14,221 bases of DNA from the NCBI GenBank assembly GCA_964460485.1, contig CAYWRY010000106.1, positions 1 through 14,221 of the forward strand, written 5' to 3'. A program made the translations under genes and the position numbers. The stretch is from VGRF01 sp964460485. GTDB lineage: Bacteria; Myxococcota_A; UBA9160; UBA6930. The notes under the pieces were generated by a model, which was not told the origin of the DNA, did not search any database, and worked only from the letters and a program-made list of their open reading frames with translations. Below, one piece after another: positions 1 to 7,429 of this stretch (its first letter is position 1; each line of letters begins with the position of its first letter).

Positions 1-1724
1 TCGAACGCGATGCGCGTGTCGATCACGCCGTCCGCGTCGGTGTCCTGCTCTTGGAGCGCGAGCGCGCCGTCGGCGAAGGTGGAGATCACGTCGGGCCTGC
101 CGTCACCGTCCTTGTCCTGCTCCTCGCGCGCCTTCTGCCCATCCGCGAAGGAAACCTTCACCGCGCCAGCTTCGGTCGTGCGCCGCTCTTCCAGCACTTG
201 GCCGTCGGCGGCCAGCTTGCCCGCGACGTCCGGCTTGCCGTCGAAGTCGGTGTCTTCCTCGAAACTGTCGGGCTTGCCGCTCGCGAACCTCACCACCCGG
301 TCGGCCTTCCCATCCGCGTTCTTGTCCTCTTCGAGCTGCGTCGTGGCGCCGCTCTCGTCCTGCGTGCGCCAGGTCTCGGGCTTGCCGTCGAAGTTCGCGT
401 CGCTGCGCACCTTTGCGATCTTGCCGCTGGCCGGGAACAGCTCGACCCAGGTGTCGGGCTTGCCGTCGCGATTCGTGTCCTGCTCCTGCCTGGCGAGCTT
501 CCCGTTCTCGTCGTAGTGGCTCCAGGCCTCGACGCGCCCGTCGTCGTCCTCGTCCAGCTCGAGGCGCTCGAGCCGGCCGTCCGCGTAGCGCTCGGTGCGC
601 TCGGGCTTGCCGTCTCCGTCCGCGTCCAGCGTCTTGATCGCGAGCGCGCCGGCCTGATAGCGGGAGGTGGTCTCGAAGCGTTTGTCGAAGTTCGTGTCGT
701 TGCGCACCAGCGACAGCGTCTCGCCGTCGATCTCGTAGTCGTAGATGGCGTCGACCTCGCCGTCGAAGTTGGTGTCCTCGCGCTGCTGCTTTCGGACGTC
801 GTCGGCGAAGTCGACGAGCACGTCGGGTTTGCCGTCGTGGTTCGTGTCGGCGGCGGTCGCGAGCTTCTTGCCGGCCCGGAAGGTCGTGGTGAGGTCGAAC
901 CTTCCGTCGTCGTTCGTGTCCGAGAGCTCGACCTGCTTCACGCCGTCCTTCGAGCTGCGGCGCAGGTCGACGCGGCCGTCGTCGTCCGCGTCGAAGTCCT
1001 CCTGCTCCGGTCGGCCCTGCGCGTCGAAGGCGATCACCGCGTCGGGCGTGCCGTCCTGGTCGACGTCTCGCGTCTGCCGGCTCTCGACGCCGTTCGCGTA
1101 GACCGACACGATGTCGAAGCGGCCGTCGTCGTCGGAGTCCGCTTTGCGCGCGGTGATCTTCCCGTCGGGCGCGTACTCGGTGACGATGTCGAAGCTCGGC
1201 TTGCCGGCCGTGTCCTCGCTGACGCGCGCTTGCTTGCCCGCCGCGTACTCGATCAGCACGTCGAAGCGGCCGTCGCCGTTCGTGTCCTGCTCCTCGCGGG
1301 TCTTTTCGCCGTTCGCCGCGAATTCCGCGCGGATCTCGGGCCGGCCGTCCTCGTTCTCGTCGTCGATCACGAGCGCGGGCACGCCGCCTTTGAACTCCGT
1401 GCGCGAATCGACCTTGCCGTCGAAGTCGCGGTCCTGCTCGAGCAGCGTCGGCACGCCGTCCACGAACGTCTTGGTGGAGTCGACCTTGCCGTCGCCGTCG
1501 TTGTCGTCCTCTTGCGAGACCGGCTTGTTGTTCGCGAACTCGACCCACTGGTCGATCTTGCCGTCGTGGTCGGCGTCGCGTTCCTGGTGCGTGACCACGC
1601 CGCCCGGCGCGTAGTCGATGAAGGTGTCGAAGCGGCCGTCCTTGTTCTCGTCCTTCTCCGCGCGTTTCGGCTCGTTCTTCTCGTAGAAGATCACCTCGTC
1701 GAACTTGCCGTCGCAGTTGGTGTC
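1..1724 (-). repeat. Tandem coding repeat, about 23 units of about 75 bp
   Basis: The repeat protein's coding sequence has a periodic unit of about 72-78 bp. On the plus strand it is visible as recurring gccgtcg(a/t)agttcgtgtc-like words. Protein units start with D-x-(N/D)-x-D-G-(K/R)-x-(D/E). One unit near 1200-1225 keeps the spacing but has lost the loop (DTAGKPSFD). The unit spanning about 125-250 has one loop for nearly twice the usual length. Copies are diverged at DNA level, so the array is old and not a recent slippage product. Confidence 0.8.
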
Positions 1725-1886
1725 CGACTTGTTCTCGAGGATCGCCTCGGTATCGGGGTCGAACGACTGCTCCTGGTAGATGCGGCAGGGGGCGGGCGCG
1801 GGCTGCGCGAGGCAGGGTGAGGCGGCCAGCAGCGAGGCGGCGAGAGTGCGAAGCGCGGCGAAGCGGGAGTTCGAGCGAGGCGGCAC
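1..1886 (-). CDS. Secreted EF-hand-like (DxNxDGxxD) tandem-repeat protein, C-terminus cut by window edge
   Basis: Reading the minus strand from a GTG at 1886 gives about 628 codons with no stop before position 1, so the C-terminus is missing. Residues 1-27 form a type I signal peptide: an Arg-containing start, a Leu/Ala-rich core, and a likely cut after CLA (27/28). From residue 55 onward the protein is about 23 tandem repeats averaging 25 residues. Each has a calcium-loop motif of the type DTNxDGKxD followed by a short strand-like stretch, often Y/F then xxG, and an acidic end. The motif resembles EF-hand loops and thrombospondin type 3 repeats, and the Y..G spacing also recalls MORN-like repeats. 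I infer a calcium-stabilised exported or surface protein; its function is unknown. GGAG at 1895-1898 supports the GTG start, 14 bp after the stop of the TonB-like gene, which suggests one operon. Confidence 0.85.
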   Translation of the reverse strand, partial: MPPRSNSRFAALRTLAASLLAASPCLAQPAPAPCRIYQEQSFDPDTEAILENKSDTNCDGKFDEVIFYEKNEPKRAEKDENKDGRFDTFIDYAPGGVVTHQERDADHDGKIDQWVEFANNKPVSQEDDNDGDGKVDSTKTFVDGVPTLLEQDRDFDGKVDSRTEFKGGVPALVIDDENEDGRPEIRAEFAANGEKTREEQDTNGDGRFDVLIEYAAGKQARVSEDTAGKPSFDIVTEYAPDGKITARKADSDDDGRFDIVSVYANGVESRQTRDVDQDGTPDAVIAFDAQGRPEQEDFDADDDGRVDLRRSSKDGVKQVELSDTNDDGRFDLTTTFRAGKKLATAADTNHDGKPDVLVDFADDVRKQQREDTNFDGEVDAIYDYEIDGETLSLVRNDTNFDKRFETTSRYQAGALAIKTLDADGDGKPERTERYADGRLERLELDEDDDGRVEAWSHYDENGKLARQEQDTNRDGKPDTWVELFPASGKIAKVRSDANFDGKPETWRTQDESGATTQLEEDKNADGKADRVVRFASGKPDSFEEDTDFDGKPDVAGKLAADGQVLEERRTTEAGAVKVSFADGQKAREEQDKDGDGRPDVISTFADGALALQEQDTDADGVIDTRIAF

Positions 1887-1894
1887 CAGGCTCG

Positions 1895-1898
1895 CTCC
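1895..1898 (-). promoter_or_regulatory. Ribosome binding site for the repeat protein
   Basis: GGAG lies 8 bases before the GTG at 1886 and inside the short gap after the upstream stop codon (1901-1903). The next residues form a clean signal peptide, so this site decides the start. No ATG lies nearby in frame. Confidence 0.6.
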
Positions 1899-1900
1899 GA

Positions 1901-3034
1901 TCAGTTCGTCGTCAGAAGGAAGGTGGCCTGGAGCGTCTCGCCCGCGAGGCACTGCACCGACGCGGACATCGGCTCGAAGGGCGAGGCGACGCGCATCGCT
2001 TCCGCAATCGCCTCGCCGAGCTGCGGGTTCGACGCGGAGAGAAAAACGATCTCCGAGGCGGTGCCCGCGGCGTCGATGGAGAACTGCAGCTCGACGGTGC
2101 CGTTCGCGCCGCCCTTCCAGCGCGACAGCACGCGGCTCTTCACGCGCGCGATGTACGCGTTCACTTCGGGGCGCTGCGTGCACGGCTTGCCGCCGCCCGC
2201 GCCGGTGCCGCTGCCGCCGAAGCCGCGCCCGCCGCCCTCGCCGTACACGCCCGTCATGGTGGCGCGCTCGCCGGTCTTGCCTCCGACCACGTCGCGGCCC
2301 GAGGCGACGCCTTCGCGCACGGAGGATCCGGTGCCGAGGGCGGTCGGCCCGCCGATTCCGACGGTCGCCCCGCTCGTCGTCACCTGCCGCGGGCCGACCA
2401 CGACGCCCTGCGGCGCCTGGATGGAGACGTTGCCGGAGATTTGCGCGGTGGCGGCGCTCGTGTCGACAGGCGTCGCGGTGACCGCCGCGATCGACTGATA
2501 GGTGCGCGCCGCCTCCACGGTGGGCGCGGCGGTGTGGACGATCTCGCGCGGCGCCGCGATCGCGGCCACCGCCTCCACCTGGATCGCCTGGGCCGCGGCC
2601 ACGTTCGCCGCGCGCGCCTGGATCACGGCGGGATTGATCACGTGCGCCTGCAAGGCCATCGGCGCAGGAGCGAAGCGGCCGGTGCTCTCGGCGATCGCGC
2701 GCGGCCGGGGCGAGCCGCTCGTGTCGTTGTCCGACGCGTCGTCGATGCGCGTGATCTCGATGATCTGTTCCTGGATCTCGGTGGGGGCGAGATAGGCGGT
2801 GAGCGCGATCGCGCCGACGAGGGCGGCGTGGATGAGCACCGACAGGCCGCTCGAGACCACCCGCTCGCGCGCGCTCGCGGGCTCGGGCATCGGCGTGCCC
2901 GGGAAGACGCCCGGCGGCGCGGCGACCGTTCGGAGCGCGCTGTCCGCGCGGCGGCCGTGGGGACGCCCCGCGCGCTTCGCCGGGCGTCGCCGCACCACGA
3001 ACTCGCCGCTCAACGCCGCCTGGCTCGCCGTCAC
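1901..3034 (-). CDS. TonB/TolA-like energy transducer, membrane-anchored, C-terminal TonB-type domain
   Basis: The 377-residue reading has one membrane segment at about 62-83 after a basic N-terminus. A long Ala/Gln/Val-rich linker (about 105-210) and a Gly-rich stretch (about 250-283) follow. The C-terminal domain (about 284-377) contains VNAYIARVKSRVLSRW, then strands typical of TonB/TolA C-domains. Two cysteines (285 and 362) flank this domain and could form a disulfide. In this family the protein spans the periplasm and passes proton-motive-force energy from an ExbB/ExbD or TolQ/TolR motor to an outer-membrane partner. Unlike classical TonB the linker is not Pro-Lys rich. The start is uncertain: GTG at 3034 gives the longest form, and ATG at 2890 (residue 49) would give 329 residues with a more usual short cytoplasmic tail. 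It is divergent from exbB/exbD and upstream of the repeat protein. Confidence 0.85.
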   Translation of the reverse strand: MTASQAALSGEFVVRRRPAKRAGRPHGRRADSALRTVAAPPGVFPGTPMPEPASARERVVSSGLSVLIHAALVGAIALTAYLAPTEIQEQIIEITRIDDASDNDTSGSPRPRAIAESTGRFAPAPMALQAHVINPAVIQARAANVAAAQAIQVEAVAAIAAPREIVHTAAPTVEAARTYQSIAAVTATPVDTSAATAQISGNVSIQAPQGVVVGPRQVTTSGATVGIGGPTALGTGSSVREGVASGRDVVGGKTGERATMTGVYGEGGGRGFGGSGTGAGGGKPCTQRPEVNAYIARVKSRVLSRWKGGANGTVELQFSIDAAGTASEIVFLSASNPQLGEAIAEAMRVASPFEPMSASVQCLAGETLQATFLLTTN

Positions 3035-3189
3035 ATCCGGATCCCGCAGCCGGCCCGCGATCGGGGCGCAACTGTTCGCGTTTGAAGGGTTTTTTCGAGG
3101 GCGTTGGCCAACCTACGAGAGCCCTTCAGGGGTGTCAACGAAACGCGCCATCGGTTACCCACTGCCCGCCTCGAACGTCCTCGCGAGCC

Positions 3190-3194
3190 AGGAG
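3190..3194 (+). promoter_or_regulatory. Ribosome binding site fixing the exbB-like start
   Basis: AGGAG lies 11 bases before ATG 3206. The frame is open upstream to an ATG at 3104, but those 34 residues are Arg/Pro-rich and unlike the family. This site therefore favours 3206. Confidence 0.6.
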
Positions 3195-3205
3195 TTACGC
3201 ACGGC

Positions 3206-3877
3206 ATGAGCGCTTCCGAGATCCTCTTCCTGCTCAACCGCGGCTGGTACGTCACGTATCCGCTGGGCCTGCTCTCGGTCATCGTCTTCGCGATCTCCTT
3301 CGAGCGGCTGTGGAAGTTCCGCGGACTCGAGGCGGCGACGCGCGACGTGACGCGCAAGCTCGTCGACCATCTGCTGCAGCGCGACCTCCCCGCCGCGCGC
3401 GCCCTGTGCGAGGCGTCGACGACGCCCATGTCGACGGTATTCGCCGAGGGGCTGCGCTGGGGGAGCTACGCAGTGGAGGACGTCCAGCAGGTGCTGGCGA
3501 CCGCACGGCAGGAGTTCGTGACGGACCTGAAGCGCGGCGTTTGGTTCGTCGGCACGATCGGCTCGCTCGCGCCCTACATCGGCCTGCTCGGCACCGTGAT
3601 CGGCATCATCCAGGCGTTCGGCGCGATCGCCGAGTCCGGCGACGCGGGCTTCGCGGTGGTGTCCGAGGGCATCTCCGAGGCCCTGATCGCGACGGCGGTG
3701 GGTCTGCTGATCGCGATCATCGCGCTGATGCTTTACAACTATCTGAACACGCGCATCACCGCGATCAGCGGCACGAGCGCGCGCGCGAGCGAGCGCTTCA
3801 TCCAGGCGCTCCTCACGCTCGAGGCCGGCAACGCCGGCGCGGAGGCGTCCCATGGCGGTTCAGCTTCCGGGGGATGA
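3206..3877 (+). CDS. MotA/TolQ/ExbB family proton channel protein
   Basis: The 223-residue product has the three-helix layout of the family: helix 1 at about 15-35, a cytoplasmic stretch of about 75 residues, helix 2 at about 112-140 and helix 3 at about 160-183. Hallmarks are GLLGTVIGIIQAF (127-139) and EGISEALIATAVGLLIAI (154-171). The family forms the stator-like pentamer that, with ExbD or TolR, converts proton-motive force into movement of a TonB- or TolA-type protein. The start at 3206 is chosen from its ribosome site and the family length; ATG 3104 is in frame but unlikely. The gene overlaps the next one by 26 bp, indicating translational coupling. Whether it is functionally ExbB or TolQ cannot be decided here because tolA, tolB and pal are not visible. 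Confidence 0.93.
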   Translation: MSASEILFLLNRGWYVTYPLGLLSVIVFAISFERLWKFRGLEAATRDVTRKLVDHLLQRDLPAARALCEASTTPMSTVFAEGLRWGSYAVEDVQQVLATARQEFVTDLKRGVWFVGTIGSLAPYIGLLGTVIGIIQAFGAIAESGDAGFAVVSEGISEALIATAVGLLIAIIALMLYNYLNTRITAISGTSARASERFIQALLTLEAGNAGAEASHGGSASGG

Positions 3878-4280
3878 CGAGGGCGGCAACGGCATCGTCG
3901 CCGAGATCAACATCACGCCCCTGACCGACGTGTTTCTCGTGCTGCTGATCATCTTCATGGTCACGTCCTCGGTCATCGCGAACACGGGCAAGAAGGTCGA
4001 CTTGCCGTCCGCGCAGGAGGCGGGCAAGACGCCGCCGAAGGCCGTGAGCGTGACGATCTCGACGGACGGCACGATCCAGGTGGACGGCGACGTGGTGAAG
4101 CGCGACGCGCTGCAGGGCGCGATCAAGGCCGCGCTCGAGCAGGCCACCGACAAGGTGGTGATCCTGCGCGGCGACCGGGAGATCGTGTACGGCGAGGCCG
4201 TCTACGTGCTCGACCAGGCGCAGATCGCCGGCGCCGAGGGCTTCGCGCTGGCGACGACGAAGGTCAAGGGCGCCGACTGA
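3852..4280 (+). CDS. ExbD/TolR family biopolymer transport protein
   Basis: The 142-residue protein has a short acidic cytoplasmic N-terminus, one membrane helix at about 23-42 and a periplasmic domain. The hallmark NITPLTDVFLVLLIIFMVTS (20-39) contains the membrane aspartate D26 that carries protons in this family. The C-terminal half shows the usual strand pattern (VSVTISTDGTIQVDG, then VVILRGDREIVYG). It partners the preceding ExbB/TolQ protein in the inner membrane. The start is supported by GGAGG at 3841-3845, six bases before the ATG, inside the end of exbB. Its stop lies 7 bp from the convergent end of aroA, leaving little room for a terminator between the two genes. Confidence 0.93.
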   Translation: MAVQLPGDDEGGNGIVAEINITPLTDVFLVLLIIFMVTSSVIANTGKKVDLPSAQEAGKTPPKAVSVTISTDGTIQVDGDVVKRDALQGAIKAALEQATDKVVILRGDREIVYGEAVYVLDQAQIAGAEGFALATTKVKGAD

Positions 4281-4287
4281 GCCGCGG

Positions 4288-5589
4288 TCAGCCCCAGCTG
4301 GCGAGCGCCTCGAAGAACGCCGGCCAGGTCTTGCGCACGCAGCCTGGGTCGCGAATCGCGACGCCCGGGATGCGCAGGCCGGCGAGCGCGAAGGACATCG
4401 CCATGCGGTGGTCGTCGTACGTGTCGATCTCCGCGCCGCGCGGCGGGCCGGGCTCGACGCGCAGCCAGTCGGGGCCCGCCGTCGCGCGCGCGCCGAGCTT
4501 CGCGAGCTCGCGCTCGAGCGCGGCGAGGCGGTCCGTTTCCTTGATGCGCAGGTTCGGCACGTTGACGATCTCCGTCGGCCCGTCCGCGAACAGCGCGACC
4601 ACCGCGAGCGCGAGCGCCGCGTCGGGCCACGGGTTGGCGTCCACCCGGATCCCGCGCAGCCGCGTCGGGCCCGCCACGCTGACGGCATCCGCGCCGCGCT
4701 CGACGGTGCAGCCCATCCGGGCGAGCGCGTCGAGGAAGCCGAGATCCGGCTGGATCGACGTGCGGGGCAGGTGCGGCGTCGTCACGCGCCCGCCCGTGAT
4801 CGCCGCCGCCGCGAACCCGTATACCGCGCCCTGCGCGTCGGGCTCGACGACGTACGCGCGCGCCGCATAGCCGCGTCCGGCCCGGACGAGCACCGCGCCC
4901 GGCCCACGCCACTCCGCCTCGGCCCCGAAGTCGCGCATCACCGCGAGCGTGAGATCCACGAACGGGCGCGAGATCACCTCGTCGCCGACGAAGCGCAGCG
5001 TGACGTCGCGCTGTGCGTAGGGTGCCGCGAGCAGGATCCCCGAGACGTACTGGCTCGACGTGCGCCGCACGTCGAGCAGCGCCTCGCCGCCCACGAGGCG
5101 CGATCCCCCAGCGCGCACGGGTGGGCACCCGCCGGCGCCCAGCACCTCGACGCGTGCGCCCAAGGCCCCCAGCGCGCCCGCGAGGTCGGCGATCGGCCGC
5201 TCGCGAATGCGCTTCGTTCCGTCGAGGACGACCGCCGTCTCGGCGAGCGTGGCCGCGGCGGTGAGAAAGCGCGCCGTGGTGCCCGAGGCGCGCACGTCGA
5301 TCGCGGCGGCGACGGGTGAGAAGCGCCCGTCTACGCCATAGATCTGCCAGTCGTCCGGCTCGCCTCCGGGCGCCCGCTCCATCTTCACACCCAGCGCGAC
5401 GAGTCCGAGCCGCATGGCGTCCGTGTCGTCGCTGGGCGTCACGTTGCACACCACGCTGGTGCCGCGGCCGAGCGCGGCCGCGAGCAGCGCGCGGTTCGCG
5501 ATGCTGCGCGAGCCCGGCGGCCGCACGGTGGCGACGAAGGGCCCGCGCGGCTGGATCGGCAGCGGGTCGGGCAGCGCGGCGGGGGACAT
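4288..5589 (-). CDS. aroA: 3-phosphoshikimate 1-carboxyvinyltransferase (EPSP synthase)
   Basis: This 433-residue enzyme joins shikimate 3-phosphate and phosphoenolpyruvate in the sixth step of the shikimate pathway, in the cytoplasm. Visible motifs include PPGSRSIANR (24-33), SGTTARF (102-108), RPIADL (131-136), SSQ (178-180), the aspartate of NPWPDAA (323), KETDRL (350-355), DDHRMAM (392-398) and K420 near the C-terminus. Length fits the family. The residue matching E. coli Lys22 is Arg28 (codon cgc), and the site equivalent to E. coli Pro101 is Phe108. The stretch around 250-262 also departs from the common SSA-type motif, so this is a divergent AroA. It is transcribed away from serA and converges on exbD. 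No strong ribosome site precedes the ATG. Confidence 0.95.
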   Translation of the reverse strand: MSPAALPDPLPIQPRGPFVATVRPPGSRSIANRALLAAALGRGTSVVCNVTPSDDTDAMRLGLVALGVKMERAPGGEPDDWQIYGVDGRFSPVAAAIDVRASGTTARFLTAAATLAETAVVLDGTKRIRERPIADLAGALGALGARVEVLGAGGCPPVRAGGSRLVGGEALLDVRRTSSQYVSGILLAAPYAQRDVTLRFVGDEVISRPFVDLTLAVMRDFGAEAEWRGPGAVLVRAGRGYAARAYVVEPDAQGAVYGFAAAAITGGRVTTPHLPRTSIQPDLGFLDALARMGCTVERGADAVSVAGPTRLRGIRVDANPWPDAALALAVVALFADGPTEIVNVPNLRIKETDRLAALERELAKLGARATAGPDWLRVEPGPPRGAEIDTYDDHRMAMSFALAGLRIPGVAIRDPGCVRKTWPAFFEALASWG

Positions 5590-5775
5590 GGGCGCCCAAC
5601 GTACGGAAAGGGGCAGGCGAGGTCAGGCCGCCGCGAGCTCCGCCGAGGTCTGCGCGCTCTCGCGCGCGGGAGGGCTACGTCGCCCGCTCGGAGCGCTCGC
5701 CGCCGGTTGCGCCCCACAACCTCAGGGGCAATCCTGCGCCGTTTGCTTCGGGCCGGGCGCCGCCAGTGCGCCCCA

Positions 5776-5795
5776 GGCCGGCCGGGCTGCCGGCC
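5776..5795 (+). repeat. GC-rich hairpin in the serA leader region
   Basis: Seven-base arms GGCCGGC (5776-5782) and GCCGGCC (5789-5795) enclose the loop CGGGCT, about 48 bases before the serA start. A second smaller inverted repeat, GGTTG (5705-5709) and CAACC (5717-5721), lies in the same 253-bp divergent aroA/serA gap. Either could be an operator or leader structure, but in such GC-rich DNA short hairpins also occur by chance. No convincing -35/-10 pair was seen in the gap. Confidence 0.35.
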
Positions 5796-5842
5796 CCTGA
5801 GCCGGCGTTCGCGCGGGCGGCTCGCGACGGGAGGAGAGCCGC

Positions 5843-7429
5843 GTGCCGAAGGTGGTGGTGAGCGACGCCCTGGCGCCCCAGGGGCTGGAGATCCTGCAGA
5901 AGGCCGTCGGCCTCGAGGTCGTCAACGTGCCGGGCATCTCGGCGGGCGAGCTCGCCGCGGTCCTTGCGGATGCCGACGGCCTGGTCGTGCGCAGCGGCAC
6001 GAAGGTGACCGCCGACGTGCTGGCAGCCGCGCCCCAGCTCAAGGTGATCGGCCGGGCAGGGATTGGCGTCGACAACGTCGACGTGCCGGCCGCGACCCAG
6101 CGCGGCATCGCGGTCGTCAATACGCCCGAGGGCAACAACATCACCACGGCCGAGCACGCGATCGCCCTGCTCGTGTCCCTGGCGCGCCACATCCCGCAGG
6201 CCACCGCCTCGATGAAGGCTGGCAAGTGGGAGAAGAACCGGTTCCAGGGGCTCGAGCTCTACAACCGCACGCTGGGCGTGATCGGCCTGGGCAACATCGG
6301 CCGCATCGTCGCCGAGCGCGCGCGCGGCCTCGCCATGCGCGTGATCGCCTACGACCCGTTCATCTCCGCCGAGGTGGCGCAGCAGCTCGACGTGGAGCTG
6401 GTGTCGCTCGACGACTTGATCGCGCGCAGCGACGCGATCACGGTCCACGTGCCCAAGACCAAGGACACGACCAAGCTGCTGAACCGCGAGCGGCTGGCGC
6501 GCGCGAAGCCCGGCGTGCTCGTAGTGAACGCGGCGCGCGGCGGCATCGTGGACGAGGCGGCGCTGCTCGAGGCGCTGAACTCGGGGCAGGTCGCGGCGGC
6601 CGCGCTCGACGTCTTCGAGCAGGAGCCGACGCCCAAGGACCACCCGCTCGTCTCGCACCCGAACGTGATCTGCACGCCGCACCTCGGCGCCTCCACGGAG
6701 CAGGCGCAGATCAACGTCTCGATCGCGGTCGCCGAGCAGGTGCGCGATTTCCTGCTGAGCGGCGAGGTGCGCAACGCCGTCAACATGCCGTCGATCTCGC
6801 CGGAGCTGCTCCAGCAGATCCGCCCCTACCTCGTGCTCGGCGAGAAGCTGGGCCGCTTCCAGGGCCAGCTGCGCCCGGGCGCGATCGAGGAGATCGAGAT
6901 CGAGTATGCGGGCGAGGTCTCCGGCCTGCGCGTCTCGGCGATCACCATCGCGGTGCTGAAGGGCGTGCTCGAGTCGGTGACCGACCGCGTGAACATGGTC
7001 AACGCGCCGGTGGTCGCGCGCGAGCGCGGCATCCGCGTGGTGGAGACGAAATCGTCGCGGCCCATGGACTTCGCCAGCGCGATCACGACGCGCGTGCGCG
7101 GCAACGTGCAGCGGCTGATCACCGGCGCGCTGTTCCACGGCGGCCAGCCTCGCATCGTGCGAATCGACGACTTCATGCTCGAGGCGATCCCCGAAGGCCC
7201 GACGATCCTGATCCACAACCACGACCGGCCCGGCGTGGTGGGCGCGGTGGGCCTCTTGCTCGGCGAGTGCGGCATCAACATCTCGCGCATGCAGCTCGCG
7301 CTGGTTCGGGAGCGCGCCGAGGCGGCGATGATCGTGAACGTCGACCAGAGCCCCAGCGAGGCGGTGATGGAGCGGCTGCGCTCGCTGCCCAACATGATCA
7401 CCGCGCAGCTCGTGGACCTCGGCAAATGA
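5843..7429 (+). CDS. serA: D-3-phosphoglycerate dehydrogenase, long form with ACT domain
   Basis: The 528-residue protein oxidises 3-phosphoglycerate to 3-phosphohydroxypyruvate with NAD, the first step of serine synthesis. The nucleotide-binding motif GLGNIG is at 148-153. Catalytic residues expected for the family are Arg232 (in NAARGG), Glu261 (in FEQEP) and His280 (in CTPHLGAST). An intervening domain covers about 320-450. The C-terminal ACT domain (about 455-528) starts with ILIHNHDRPGVVG, where serine usually binds for feedback inhibition. The length is that of the long type found in many bacteria. The start is GTG 5843 with the strong ribosome site GGGAGGAGAG at 5829-5838. The stop overlaps the purA start as ATGA, so the two genes form an operon. 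Confidence 0.97.
   Translation: MPKVVVSDALAPQGLEILQKAVGLEVVNVPGISAGELAAVLADADGLVVRSGTKVTADVLAAAPQLKVIGRAGIGVDNVDVPAATQRGIAVVNTPEGNNITTAEHAIALLVSLARHIPQATASMKAGKWEKNRFQGLELYNRTLGVIGLGNIGRIVAERARGLAMRVIAYDPFISAEVAQQLDVELVSLDDLIARSDAITVHVPKTKDTTKLLNRERLARAKPGVLVVNAARGGIVDEAALLEALNSGQVAAAALDVFEQEPTPKDHPLVSHPNVICTPHLGASTEQAQINVSIAVAEQVRDFLLSGEVRNAVNMPSISPELLQQIRPYLVLGEKLGRFQGQLRPGAIEEIEIEYAGEVSGLRVSAITIAVLKGVLESVTDRVNMVNAPVVARERGIRVVETKSSRPMDFASAITTRVRGNVQRLITGALFHGGQPRIVRIDDFMLEAIPEGPTILIHNHDRPGVVGAVGLLLGECGINISRMQLALVRERAEAAMIVNVDQSPSEAVMERLRSLPNMITAQLVDLGK

Noticed and set aside
51..1820. 589-codon plus-strand ORF opposite the repeat protein, with repeated Val/Leu-rich units
   Set aside because: It is the antisense shadow of the calcium-loop repeats. 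Its periodicity mirrors theirs, and the minus frame has a signal peptide and meaningful motifs.
3082..3128. TGAAGGG/CCCTTCA arms and the GTTGGCCAAC palindrome in the divergent gap as promoter or operator elements
   Set aside because: The arms are short and far apart, and no convincing -35/-10 pair accompanies them on either strand.
3104..3205. N-terminal extension of the ExbB-like protein from ATG 3104
   Set aside because: The 34 extra residues are unlike the family, and a ribosome site precedes ATG 3206.
5675..7222. 515-codon minus-strand ORF across serA
   Set aside because: Rich in His/Arg/Asp/Leu shadow composition, with no recognisable domain; serA is unambiguous on the other strand.
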